The notes under the pieces: model-generated
What the model was told of the DNA's origin: nothing
The model's input: only the letters and a program-made list of their open reading frames with translations
The model's database searches: none
DNA from: JAEUMG01 sp046349315
Lineage (GTDB): Bacteria > Pseudomonadota > Alphaproteobacteria > Rhizobiales > Aestuariivirgaceae
Assembly: GCA_046349315.1 (NCBI GenBank)
Contig: JAXMCQ010000003.1
Span: 62,001 to 126,000, forward strand
Direction of reading: 5' to 3'
DNA length: 64,000 nucleotides
Program-made: the position numbers and the translations under genes
Shown here: piece after piece, positions 24,013 through 31,939 of the stretch
How positions within the stretch are numbered: the first letter of the stretch is position 1
How the letters are laid out: every line of letters begins with the position of its first letter

Positions 24013-25011
24013 TCAATGGAGCGAACTCAGATACTCCCGCAGATTGAGATTGCGGCTGTCGATGCCGAGTTTCTTGCGGATATTGTTGCGGTGGAAATCG
24101 ATCGTGGAGGGCGCACGCGACAATGACTGGGCAATCTCCTTGGTGCTCTTGCCCTGCATGACGAGCTGGGCTATTTCGATCTCCGTCGGGGTCAGCGAAA
24201 CGAACTTGGCGGTGAGCCGGCTCGCCAAGGGGGTCGTGATGGCACGGATATTCTGCTCGATCAGGTCTGCATAGGTTCTCGCTTCAGCGTCGCGAGCCTT
24301 GCGTTTCAGCTTGTCGAGATGCGGCATCACAAGATCGTTCATATTGCGCACAAGCCGCTCTTCTACTTCGACCTTGGACTTTTCCACCTGGTTGAGGAGA
24401 ACCCGGAGCGCGATGTTCACCTCCTCCAATTGATGCTCGCGCTCCATAAGGCTGCGGTTGGCAGCGGTCAGTTCGAGCGTGCGGGCTGCGACACGGGCCT
24501 CGAGTTCACCGCGTGCCTGTTCCAGTTCGCCAAAGAGGCGTTTGCGCTCGGCCATCTCAACGAGAAGCGCCAAGTCGCCATCGATGACGTGGCTGAACTC
24601 GCCGAGCAACTGTCCATAGCGAATGGCTTGTGAATTCTCGCGCCCATCGAGCACGCAGATGGTTCCGAAGATAGTGCCGTCGGGCCATGTCAACGGATAA
24701 CCCAGGTAGAACGTCATGCCGTGAACGAGATCGGGGTTTGACTGCCATTCCGGCTCACGCGTTGCATCGCGCACCAGGAGACGCTGGCGATTGTCCATGA
24801 CGGCGTCGCAATAAAGGCCGGTGTGAAGCGTGAACGCCATGCCCGGCGTGTAAGGATTATGGGCGGTCGCGCTCGAAACGAGAACGAGATGGTCAGGCGG
24901 CGCGGCGCGCATGACGAGCCCCGCCGGAACATCCAGCACACCGGCCAGGAGATCGACGATGCGCTGCCATTTGGCGACGATCTCGTCTGGGATAGCGGGC
25001 TTATGCGGCAT
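24013..25011 (-). CDS. GAF domain / LuxR-type transcriptional regulator
   Basis: 332-residue regulator. Residues about 15-150 form a GAF sensor (IVDLLAGVLDVPAGLVMR..., GMTFYLGYPLTWPDGTIFGTICVLD), about 160-250 a coiled coil (LFGELEQARGELEARVAARTLEL...), and about 265-325 a LuxR helix-turn-helix (LTPTEIEIAQLVMQGKSTKEIAQSLSRAPSTIDFHRNNIRKKLGI). The GAF signal is unknown. The start at 25011 after GGGGG is preferred over a longer frame that lacks conservation. The nearest likely target is the MBL gene downstream. Confidence 0.85.
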   Translation of the reverse strand: MPHKPAIPDEIVAKWQRIVDLLAGVLDVPAGLVMRAAPPDHLVLVSSATAHNPYTPGMAFTLHTGLYCDAVMDNRQRLLVRDATREPEWQSNPDLVHGMTFYLGYPLTWPDGTIFGTICVLDGRENSQAIRYGQLLGEFSHVIDGDLALLVEMAERKRLFGELEQARGELEARVAARTLELTAANRSLMEREHQLEEVNIALRVLLNQVEKSKVEVEERLVRNMNDLVMPHLDKLKRKARDAEARTYADLIEQNIRAITTPLASRLTAKFVSLTPTEIEIAQLVMQGKSTKEIAQSLSRAPSTIDFHRNNIRKKLGIDSRNLNLREYLSSLH

Positions 25012-25139
25012 GGGAATGCCCCCGTAAGCGGGAGGGTTGCGGCAGAAGCATGGCATATGGGGCGCCAGGATCAAGTCGCGGCAGGCAGTAGAAAAACTAA
25101 AATGAGAGATAAGCGGAACGAAGCGCTGCAGCCAGCGCA

Positions 25140-26306
25140 TCAGGCAGCCGGCAAAAAGCGCTCGACGAGGCGCCCCCAGATTGCAGTGCCCTTGAGCAGG
25201 ACTTCATCATTGAAGTCATAGCCCGGATCGTGGAGCATCTTGCGATTAGGCCCATCGCCGTTGCCGATGGCGAAGTAGCTGCCCGGCACATGTTCGAGCA
25301 TGTAGGAGAAATCCTCGCTGAACATGAAGGGGTGCTCGATCCGGAGTGCGGGATGGCCGGTGTCGACTTCGGCGGCGACGGCGCCCAGAAGCTCGGTCTC
25401 GGCCGCCGTGTTCACCGACGCGGGATAGCTCAATTCGTAATCGATCTCCGTACTGCAACCGAAGCTTTCGGCCTGCGCCTTGACGATCGCCGGAATGCGC
25501 GCCGCCATGAGCTTGCGGATCGAGGGGCTGCAGCTTCTGATACTAACTTCGAGCGTCGCGGTCTCCGGAATTACGGTAGAGATGGTTCCGGCGTGGAGTG
25601 TCCCCACGGTGACGATGGCGGGCTCATGCGGATCGGCGTTGCGCGACACGGTCGTCTGGAGGGCGAGCACGATGCCGGCCGCAGCGACGATCGGATCGGC
25701 CGCCTTGTGCGGCATGGCGCCATGTCCACCAATGCCGCGCACAGTGATGCGGGCGATGTCGACGGCAGCGGTGACGGGCCCGGTCTTGTAGAGCACCTGC
25801 CCCGCCGGGTGGCCCGGGAGATTGTGAAAGGCATAGATCGCGTCGCAGGGAAAGCGACGGAACAAGCCCTCATCGACCATGCGGCGGGCACCGCTGATGT
25901 CCTCCTCGGCGGGCTGGAAGATCAAATGGACCGTGCCGTCGAAATTGCGCGTTTCGGCCAAGTAGCGCGCGGCACCGAGCAATGTGGTCGTGTGGCCGTC
26001 ATGGCCGCAAGCATGCATCTTGCCGGGTGTGCGGCTCGCATATGGAAGCCCTGTCGTCTCAGTCATCGGCAAGGCATCCATGTCGGCGCGCAATCCGATC
26101 GAACGCCGTGAGGTGCCGTTGCTTAATGTTCCGATCACGCCCGTGCTGGCGATACCCTCGGTGACCTTGAAGCCGATCCGCTGCAATTCGCGCGCGATAA
26201 CGCCGGCCGTGCGAACCTCCTCGAACTGAAGTTCCGGATGCATGTGAAGATCGCGGCGGATCGCCACCAAATCCGCTGCAAACCCGTCAATAATATCAGA
26301 CTTCAT
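25140..26306 (-). CDS. M20 family amidohydrolase
   Basis: 388-residue M20D metallopeptidase/amidohydrolase of the hippurate and N-acyl-amino-acid hydrolase type. Metal and catalytic motifs: RADMDALP, HACGHDGHT, FQPAEED with the general-base Glu, and MFSEDFS. The start overlaps the stop of the upstream ABC permease by 4 bases (ATGA), so it is translationally coupled to the transporter and probably hydrolyses the imported N-acylated amino acid or amide. Cytoplasmic. Confidence 0.9.
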   Translation of the reverse strand: MKSDIIDGFAADLVAIRRDLHMHPELQFEEVRTAGVIARELQRIGFKVTEGIASTGVIGTLSNGTSRRSIGLRADMDALPMTETTGLPYASRTPGKMHACGHDGHTTTLLGAARYLAETRNFDGTVHLIFQPAEEDISGARRMVDEGLFRRFPCDAIYAFHNLPGHPAGQVLYKTGPVTAAVDIARITVRGIGGHGAMPHKAADPIVAAAGIVLALQTTVSRNADPHEPAIVTVGTLHAGTISTVIPETATLEVSIRSCSPSIRKLMAARIPAIVKAQAESFGCSTEIDYELSYPASVNTAAETELLGAVAAEVDTGHPALRIEHPFMFSEDFSYMLEHVPGSYFAIGNGDGPNRKMLHDPGYDFNDEVLLKGTAIWGRLVERFLPAA

Positions 26307-26992
26307 CGTTTCTGAGGTACCTGCCGCTCGATCCAGCCGAAGATCCGGGTAATGACGAAAGTCATGCAGAAATAGATCGCGGCCACGAGAAGCAAAGGTT
26401 CGTAGACGTGATAGGTATCCTGCCTGATCTTACTCCCCACCCCAAATACCTCCATGATGGTGATTGTTGCAACCAAAGGCGTTGCTTTTAGTTGACCAAT
26501 CACTTCGCCGCCCAGCGTGGGCAGAACAAGGCGGAAGGCGCGCGGAAGCCAAATACGGTGCAGCATGGTAAACGGACTCATACCGAAGGCGCGCGCGGCT
26601 TCGAGTTCGCCGCGCGGCACGCTCATGAAGCCGCCGCGCATGATCTCGCCTTCATAGCCCGCAAAACTCAAGGTGAGTGCCAGAACGCCGTAGAAAATTC
26701 CCTCTCGCAGGACCGGCCACATGAAGCTTTCGCGTATCCAGGGGATCGAGGGAAAAAGCGAGCCAAGCCCGTAGTACATAAGCCAAATTTGAATGAGGAG
26801 CGGTGTTCCACGGATCGTCGTGCAGAAACCCCTGGCGAGCAAGGCCAACGGCCTTGGCCCCGTGACCTGGACGAGGCCGATCGGGATCGCCAACAGCATG
26901 CCCAATATGCAGGAGGTCAGAAGAAGATAAATGGTGAGCCAAATTCCGCTCAGAATGAGGGGGGCATAATGCGGCAGCCAATCCCAGTTCAT
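26303..26992 (-). CDS. Polar amino acid ABC transporter permease (second subunit)
   Basis: 229-residue inner-membrane permease of the His/Glu/Gln/Arg/opine family. GVLALTLSFAGYEGEIMRGGFMSVPRGELEAARAFGMSPFTMLHRIWLPRAFRLVLP carries the EAA loop (E-A-A-x3-G) that contacts the ATPase. It follows the other permease gene after two bases and forms the membrane channel as a heterodimer with it. It overlaps the downstream M20 gene. Confidence 0.9.
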   Translation of the reverse strand: MNWDWLPHYAPLILSGIWLTIYLLLTSCILGMLLAIPIGLVQVTGPRPLALLARGFCTTIRGTPLLIQIWLMYYGLGSLFPSIPWIRESFMWPVLREGIFYGVLALTLSFAGYEGEIMRGGFMSVPRGELEAARAFGMSPFTMLHRIWLPRAFRLVLPTLGGEVIGQLKATPLVATITIMEVFGVGSKIRQDTYHVYEPLLLVAAIYFCMTFVITRIFGWIERQVPQKR

Positions 26993-26994
26993 CG

Positions 26995-27705
26995 CTACCT
27001 CGTCCGATGCTGGCCGCGGCGGTAATGGCGTTCCAGCCGGCCGAAGAGGAAGAGGGAGACGATCGAGATGGCAAGATAGATGCCGGCGGCGACGATATAG
27101 AAGAGGAAATAGGCCTTGGTTCCACCGGCCGCCTGGCGCGTCGCCAACGCCAGCTCGCTATAACCAACAACCGCAACCAGTGCGGAGTCCTTGGTCACAT
27201 TGAGCCAGAGATTGGACAGCCCCGGAATGGCATAGGGCAGCATGGCGGGGAGGATGATGCGCCGGAAGCGCAAGGCCGGCGACATGCCGAAGGCGCGCGC
27301 CGCTTCGATCTGACCGATTGGAATGGCCAGAATCGCGCCGCGCAGAACTTCCGTCGAATAGGCGCCTTGGACGAAGCCGAGCACGAAGACCGCGGCCATG
27401 AAGCCGCTGATGCGGACAGCATCGAAGCCAAACTGAACGAGCACCCGGTTCAGCGTATCGGTGCCGGCGTAGTAGAGAATGACGATCAGCACCAGTTCCG
27501 GGACCGAGCGAACGAGCGTGGTGTAACCGTCGAGGACGCCGCGGAGAGCGCGGCCGCCATTGAGCTTGCCCATGGCGCCCATGAGCCCGAGGCAGAGCCC
27601 CAGCGCATAGGCCCAAAGCGATATCTGGATGGTGCTCAGCGCACCGATGAGAAGGTTTCCGCCCCACTCATGCAGGAGTTCCACGCTTCCAGCTTTGGTG
27701 GGCAT
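26995..27705 (-). CDS. Polar amino acid ABC transporter permease (first subunit)
   Basis: 236-residue permease paralogous to its neighbour. The EAA loop is IEAARAFGMSPALRFRRIILPAMLPYAIPG; GYTTLVRSVPELVLIVILYY is the family's conserved segment. Together with the other permease, the binding protein and the ATPase it completes an ATP-driven importer for a polar amino acid or related compound. Confidence 0.9.
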   Translation of the reverse strand: MPTKAGSVELLHEWGGNLLIGALSTIQISLWAYALGLCLGLMGAMGKLNGGRALRGVLDGYTTLVRSVPELVLIVILYYAGTDTLNRVLVQFGFDAVRISGFMAAVFVLGFVQGAYSTEVLRGAILAIPIGQIEAARAFGMSPALRFRRIILPAMLPYAIPGLSNLWLNVTKDSALVAVVGYSELALATRQAAGGTKAYFLFYIVAAGIYLAISIVSLFLFGRLERHYRRGQHRTR

Positions 27706-27767
27706 CTGCCCCCGCCCCCTACCTGCATATAGAGGCTGCGCCGGTCAAGCCGGCGCAGCCAAGCCCG

Positions 27768-28565
27768 TCAGTTGACCTTGGGAACCACAAGGCCGGTCAG
27801 TTCGGGATATTTGGCGGTGATTTTGTCGAACTCGCCGGCGGCAGCCAGTGCCTTGATCGCAGCGTTGATCTTAGCCGTGAGTGCGGTGTCTTCCTTGCGC
27901 AGACCAGCGCCGACACCGAAGCCCAAAATCGCAGCATCATGGGGGACAATCCCCTTCAGTTCGCAGCAAGCCATGCCCTGCTCTGTCTTTAGGAAGGCGG
28001 CGAGCGCCAGCGCGTCGGCCTGGGTATAGTCGAGGCGGCCGGCGGCGAGATCCTGGTTGGCTTCATCCTGTGTCTGATAGGTCTTCACCGTTGAACCCGC
28101 GCCAAAGTATTTGTCTACGTAATTTGCGTGGGTGGTCGACACCTGAACGCCGATTGTCTTGCCCTTAAGGTGCTCCGGGCTGATATCAACATCGCCATTC
28201 TTGGGTCCGATGATGGCGGCGGCAGTATCGTAGTACATATCGGAGAAATCGATCGTCTTCTTGCGCTCGTCGGTAATCGACATCGAGGACCAGATTACAT
28301 CGATCTGCTTGGAGGTTAGCGCCGGGATGATGCCATCCCAGGCGACTTCGACGAGTTCGCATTTCTCGTTCATCTGCTTGCATAGCGCGTTCATGAGATC
28401 GACTTCCCAGCCAACCCAAGTGCCGGACGCATCCTTGGATGTGAAGGGCGGATAGGGTTCGGCGGCAACACCGAATTTGATACCTTCGGCCTGCGCATGG
28501 GCCGCAAAACCGAGCATCACAGTGGCAGCGGCGGCCAGTGCAAAACGGCGGGTTAATTTCATCAT
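27768..28565 (-). CDS. Amino acid ABC transporter periplasmic binding protein
   Basis: 265-residue SBP_bac_3 protein with a signal peptide (RRFALAAAATVMLGFAAHAQAEG). Ligand-pocket segments are EPYPPFTSKDASGTWVGWEVDLMNALC, SMSITDERKKTIDFSDMYYD (Arg for the substrate carboxylate) and AAGRLDYTQADALAL (Asp in strand 2). A Cys-Cys pair (MACCELKG) and CKQMNEKCE may form disulfides in the periplasm. Separated from the ATPase gene by about 125 bases containing two hairpins. Confidence 0.92.
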   Translation of the reverse strand: MMKLTRRFALAAAATVMLGFAAHAQAEGIKFGVAAEPYPPFTSKDASGTWVGWEVDLMNALCKQMNEKCELVEVAWDGIIPALTSKQIDVIWSSMSITDERKKTIDFSDMYYDTAAAIIGPKNGDVDISPEHLKGKTIGVQVSTTHANYVDKYFGAGSTVKTYQTQDEANQDLAAGRLDYTQADALALAAFLKTEQGMACCELKGIVPHDAAILGFGVGAGLRKEDTALTAKINAAIKALAAAGEFDKITAKYPELTGLVVPKVN

Positions 28566-28590
28566 CGTCTCCCTTGTTTACTCCCTAACT

Positions 28591-28616
28591 GGCCGCCGGC
28601 CTGTCGCCGGGCGGCC
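28591..28616. repeat. Inverted repeat in ATPase-SBP intergenic region
   Basis: GGCCGCC and GGGCGGCC arms around about 11 bases. With the palindrome at 28648 it lies between the ATPase and the binding-protein genes and could stabilise the binding-protein mRNA, a common means of raising its level over the other subunits. Confidence 0.35.
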
Positions 28617-28647
28617 TTATTCGACGTCCTCGTTAGCGTGAGGCGTC

Positions 28648-28671
28648 ATGCCCGGTATCCTAGCCGGGCAT
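28648..28671. terminator. Strong hairpin after the ABC ATPase gene
   Basis: ATGCCCGG and CCGGGCAT, eight-base perfect arms with an eight-base loop, 20 bases after the ATPase stop on the minus strand. There is no U-tract, so partial termination or RNA processing is more likely than a full terminator. Confidence 0.4.
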
Positions 28672-28690
28672 AACCCCCAGTTCAAAGGGC

Positions 28691-29500
28691 CTATTTGATA
28701 CCCTTCACGAACTGCCTGAAACGCTCGCTCTTGGGCGAGCCGAAGACCTGCGCCGGCGGGCCCTCCTCCTCAACCAGCCCCTTGTAGAGAAACATGACAT
28801 GGCTCGAGACTTCGCGAGCGAAGGCCATTTCGTGGGTGACCAGGATCATGGTGCGGCCCTCATCGGCAAGGTCGCGAATAACCTTCAGAACCTCGCCTAC
28901 GAGTTCCGGATCGAGCGCCGAGGTCGGCTCGTCGAAGAGCATCACTTTCGGCTCCATGGCAAGGGCGCGGGCTATGGCGGCGCGCTGCTGCTGGCCGCCG
29001 GATAAAAAGGCCGGATACTGATCTTTCTTCTCGTGAAGCCCCACCTTGTGGAGGAGCTTCTCGGCCCGCTCCACCGCTTCGGCCTTGGGCACCTTGAGCA
29101 CATGAACCGGAACCTCGATGACATTGCCGAGGACGGTCATATGCGGCCAGAGATTAAAGGACTGGAAGACCATGCCGAGGCGCGTGCGGATGCGCTCAAG
29201 CTGGCGGCGGTCGGTGGGGTGGAGATTACCATCATGGCCGCTCTTGACCGACACTTCTTCGCCGGTAACGGTGATGCGGCCGCGCGTCGGCGCTTCGAGG
29301 AAATTGATGCAGCGGAGCAAGGTGCTCTTGCCGGACCCCGAGGCGCCGATGATCGACACCACATCGCCCTCATGCGCCGTGAGCGAGACGCCGCGCAGAA
29401 CTTCAAGCTCGCCAAAGCTCTTATGCAAATTCTCGACAATAACGGCCGCTTGGCCGTTGCCGTTCGCCTTTGCCACGCGATTTTCGCTCCCCAGGGCCAT
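28691..29500 (-). CDS. Polar amino acid ABC transporter ATP-binding protein
   Basis: 269-residue ABC ATPase of the GlnQ/HisP type. Walker A is IGASGSGKST (residues 51-60), signature LSGGQQQRAAIARAL, Walker B VMLFDEPTSALD and switch His in VTHEMAFA. A family-typical REVSSHVMFLYKGLVEEEGPPAQVF follows. It is the first gene of a five-gene transporter-hydrolase operon. The start region has only a weak ribosome-binding site, and an inverted repeat lies 17 bases upstream. Confidence 0.92.
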   Translation of the reverse strand: MALGSENRVAKANGNGQAAVIVENLHKSFGELEVLRGVSLTAHEGDVVSIIGASGSGKSTLLRCINFLEAPTRGRITVTGEEVSVKSGHDGNLHPTDRRQLERIRTRLGMVFQSFNLWPHMTVLGNVIEVPVHVLKVPKAEAVERAEKLLHKVGLHEKKDQYPAFLSGGQQQRAAIARALAMEPKVMLFDEPTSALDPELVGEVLKVIRDLADEGRTMILVTHEMAFAREVSSHVMFLYKGLVEEEGPPAQVFGSPKSERFRQFVKGIK

Positions 29501-29516
29501 TTTTCTTTTACTGTAA

Positions 29517-29540
29517 CATTTGAGGGCGGCTGGTCAAATG
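29517..29540. promoter_or_regulatory. Candidate operator of the amino acid ABC operon
   Basis: CATTTGA and TCAAATG form seven-base arms separated by ten bases, just upstream of the ATPase start. The N10 spacing excludes an FNR box. Size and place suit a dimeric repressor of the GntR or LysR type; no regulator gene is adjacent. Confidence 0.4.
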
Positions 29541-29571
29541 CGAAGGATCGGAAAGCAAATAAGACCAGCTT

Positions 29572-30348
29572 TCACTGCGCGCCCGCTGCTTTCAGGATTT
29601 GATGTAGCAAGCCGTTGTTGGGAGAGTAAATCTTGGCATAATCCAGTGGTGTGATGCCAGCAAAGTCCCGGGCGTTGACGTCCGCGCCATGTTCGATGAG
29701 GAACTGAACCACCTCCTGGGTTCCATGTACGGCATCGTATCCGGTTGCATAGTGCAGCGGCGACTTGCCAAAGAGGCTGTCCTTGGAATTTACGTCCGCG
29801 CCTGCTGCCACCAAGATTGCGGATTCGTCGGCGCGACCTTGAATGACAGCATAGTCCAATGCGTAAAGATGACTTCCCGCGTCTGCGCGATTGGGATCAG
29901 CGCCGGCAGTCAGCAATATTCTGAGAGTCCCGGTGTCAACCGCCTCACCGGATACAAAAGTCATTAGCGCTGTTCGACCAACATTATCGAGCGCATCGAC
30001 CTGAGCACCGCGCTCGAGCAGGATAGATACAATCTCCTTTTGCCCAGCAAGGGCCGCCGCGTGCAGAGGATGCGCGCCCCCATAGCCCGAAAGCTCGATG
30101 TCAGAGCCCGCTTTAAGGAGGGCAATTACCAATTCTGACTGACCCAGCCGGGCCGCAACATGTAGCGGACCATCATAAGGTGAACGAATGTTCGGATCGG
30201 CACCGGACTCGAGAAGCGTCAAAGCGCGACTCACATTGCCCGTTCTAACAGCGTCGTAAAGCTCATCGGCAGAAACCGGCACTGCAGGTAAAGCCGCCAG
30301 CATAAGAACAGCGCCAAATGCAGCTAAGCTCCTATGGCGCCAAGCCAT
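29572..30348 (-). CDS. Secreted ankyrin-repeat protein
   Basis: 258-residue protein with a signal peptide (MAWRHRSLAAFGAVLMLAALPAVPVSADE) followed by about six ankyrin repeats, e.g. GNVSRALTLLESGADPNIRS, GPLHVAARLGQSELVIALLKAGSDIE, HPLHAAALAGQKEIVSILLERGAQVD and SPLHYATGYDAVHGTQEVVQFLIEHGADVN. It is likely periplasmic and mediates protein contacts; the partner is unknown. The ATG at 30348 has GGAGGAG at 8-base spacing, better than the Met seven codons upstream. Confidence 0.85.
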   Translation of the reverse strand: MAWRHRSLAAFGAVLMLAALPAVPVSADELYDAVRTGNVSRALTLLESGADPNIRSPYDGPLHVAARLGQSELVIALLKAGSDIELSGYGGAHPLHAAALAGQKEIVSILLERGAQVDALDNVGRTALMTFVSGEAVDTGTLRILLTAGADPNRADAGSHLYALDYAVIQGRADESAILVAAGADVNSKDSLFGKSPLHYATGYDAVHGTQEVVQFLIEHGADVNARDFAGITPLDYAKIYSPNNGLLHQILKAAGAQ

Positions 30349-30727
30349 GGAACGAACTCCTCCAGTCATACCCTAAGCCGGCGAGTCGATTCTCGTTGAA
30401 CTTGGGCCCGGTGGTAGCTTTCAACGCCCCACCCGCGCTTGGGGCGGGGCAATCTTCGCAGGTCCGACAGACTACTCGCTTTTGCGATCTTTAGCCAACG
30501 CCATCATTGGGCGGCGCTCGTCGGCCGAGAGAGGGGCTGGGCAGCGCCGGATCTTCCCGACCCTCTCCCGGGCGTCGCACTCATGCTGTGACTTTCCTTC
30601 GCTCGACAGACCCGCTAAACCTTGGCCCAGGTCCGCCATTCCAAGGCATGTTCATCATCCGATGAGCCGGTCGGCATGCCATCGCGGACGGGGATTTACA
30701 GTCCGGCTCAAAGGGAGGTTTACGATC
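30349..30727. other. Long structured leader upstream of the polyamine-type transporter
   Basis: 379 bases without a supported gene. On the plus strand several pairings are visible: GCCCC / GGGGC near 30426-30450, GGCGCT / AGCGCC and the competing GAGAGGG / CCCTCTC between about 30512 and 30575, CCTTGG / CCAAGG near 30619-30645, and CGGAC / GTCCG just before the GGGAGG ribosome-binding site. An in-frame upstream extension of the binding-protein frame lacks any signal-peptide logic and is not counted as coding. No known riboswitch class was recognised. Confidence 0.5.
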
Positions 30728-31879
30728 ATGACATCAATCAAACGCGCTGTCGTCTCGCTACTGGCTGCGACATCTCTCGGGGGCACGGCGCTTGCCGACA
30801 TGAAGACCGAGATTGGACCGGGTGAAGGCCAGGTCGATATCGTGGCCTGGCCGGGTTACATCGAACGCGGCGAGACCGACAAGAACTACGACTGGGTCAC
30901 GGATTTCGAGAAAGCGACGGGCTGCAAGGTCAATATCAAGACCGCCGCCACGTCGGACGAAATGGTGACGCTGATGAACCAGGGCGGGTTCGATCTGGTG
31001 ACCGCCTCGGGTGACGCATCGCTCCGCCTCATCGCCGGCAAGAAAGTGCAGCCGGTCAATGTCGACATCATTGCCAATTGGAAGACCGTAGACGACCGGC
31101 TCAAGGATGCGCCGTGGCACACCGTCGATGGCACCCATTACGGGACGCCCTATCAGTGGGGGCCGAACGTGCTCGCCTACAACACCAAGGTGTTTCCGGA
31201 GAAGCCGGCAAGCTGGTCGGTGGTCTTCGAGGAACAGAACCTGCCGGACGGCAAGAGCAACAAGGGCCGGGTTCAAGCCTATGACGGCGCGATCTATGTG
31301 GCCGACGCGGCGCTCTATTTGATGAAGAAGAAGCCCGAACTCGGCATCAAGAACCCCTATGAGCTGAACAAGGATCAGTATGCCGCGGCGATCGAACTTC
31401 TGAAGGGCCAGCGCGCGCTTGTCGGACGCTACTGGCATGACGCCATGGTGCAGGTCGACGATTTCAAGAATGAGGGCGTCGTAGCTTCTTCGTCCTGGCC
31501 GTTCCAGGTGAACCTGCTGCAAGCCGACAAGAAGGATATCGCTTCGACGGTGCCCGATGAAGGCGCAACCGGGTGGGCAGATACCACGATGATGCATTCG
31601 GAGGCAGCGCACCCCAATTGCGCTTACCTGTGGATGAACCATTCGCTCGAGCCCAAGGTCCAGGGCGATGTCGCGGCGTGGTTCGGCTCAGTTCCGGCGG
31701 TTCCCGCCGCCTGCACCGGCAATGCACTGCTGACGGATGCTGGGTGCGAGCTCAACGGCTTCGGCAATTTCGACAAGATCTGGTTCTGGCGCACACCGAC
31801 GGCGAAGTGCGAGCAAGAAGGCAATTGCGTGCCCTACTCGCAATGGGTGAAGGACTATATCGCGGTCATGGGCCAGTAG
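30728..31879 (+). CDS. Spermidine/putrescine-type ABC transporter binding protein
   Basis: 383-residue PotD-like periplasmic binding protein. The signal peptide is MTSIKRAVVSLLAATSLGGTALA; then DIVAWPGYIERGETDKNYDWVTDFEKATGCKVNIKTAATSDEMVTLMNQGGFDLVTASGDASLRLI, YQWGPNVLAYNTKVF and a C-terminal region with four cysteines (CTGNALLTDAGCE, KCEQEGNC) likely to form disulfides. The ATG has GGGAGG upstream. It is followed by a strong hairpin and then ATPase and two permease genes. The ligand is inferred to be a polyamine or related amine. Confidence 0.9.
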   Translation: MTSIKRAVVSLLAATSLGGTALADMKTEIGPGEGQVDIVAWPGYIERGETDKNYDWVTDFEKATGCKVNIKTAATSDEMVTLMNQGGFDLVTASGDASLRLIAGKKVQPVNVDIIANWKTVDDRLKDAPWHTVDGTHYGTPYQWGPNVLAYNTKVFPEKPASWSVVFEEQNLPDGKSNKGRVQAYDGAIYVADAALYLMKKKPELGIKNPYELNKDQYAAAIELLKGQRALVGRYWHDAMVQVDDFKNEGVVASSSWPFQVNLLQADKKDIASTVPDEGATGWADTTMMHSEAAHPNCAYLWMNHSLEPKVQGDVAAWFGSVPAVPAACTGNALLTDAGCELNGFGNFDKIWFWRTPTAKCEQEGNCVPYSQWVKDYIAVMGQ

Positions 31880-31893
31880 CCCGATGCCAACGG

Positions 31894-31920
31894 GGATCCC
31901 GGTCCGTTCGGCCGGGATCC
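31894..31920. terminator. Hairpin after the binding-protein gene (attenuator)
   Basis: GGATCCCGG and CCGGGATCC give a nine-base perfect stem with a nine-base loop, followed by ATTTATACTT. It lies 15 bases after the binding-protein stop and before the ATPase gene, so it probably causes partial termination or protects the upstream mRNA. Confidence 0.55.
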
Positions 31921-31939
31921 ATTTATACTTCTCCTTATC

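Noticed and set aside
28648..28671. A full Rho-independent terminator after the ABC ATPase gene
   Set aside because: The stem is strong but no U-tract follows, and the downstream transporter genes most likely need read-through.
30482..30727. In-frame upstream extension of the polyamine binding protein
   Set aside because: The extension would put about 80 basic, Ser/Pro-rich residues before an intact signal peptide that has its own good ribosome-binding site.
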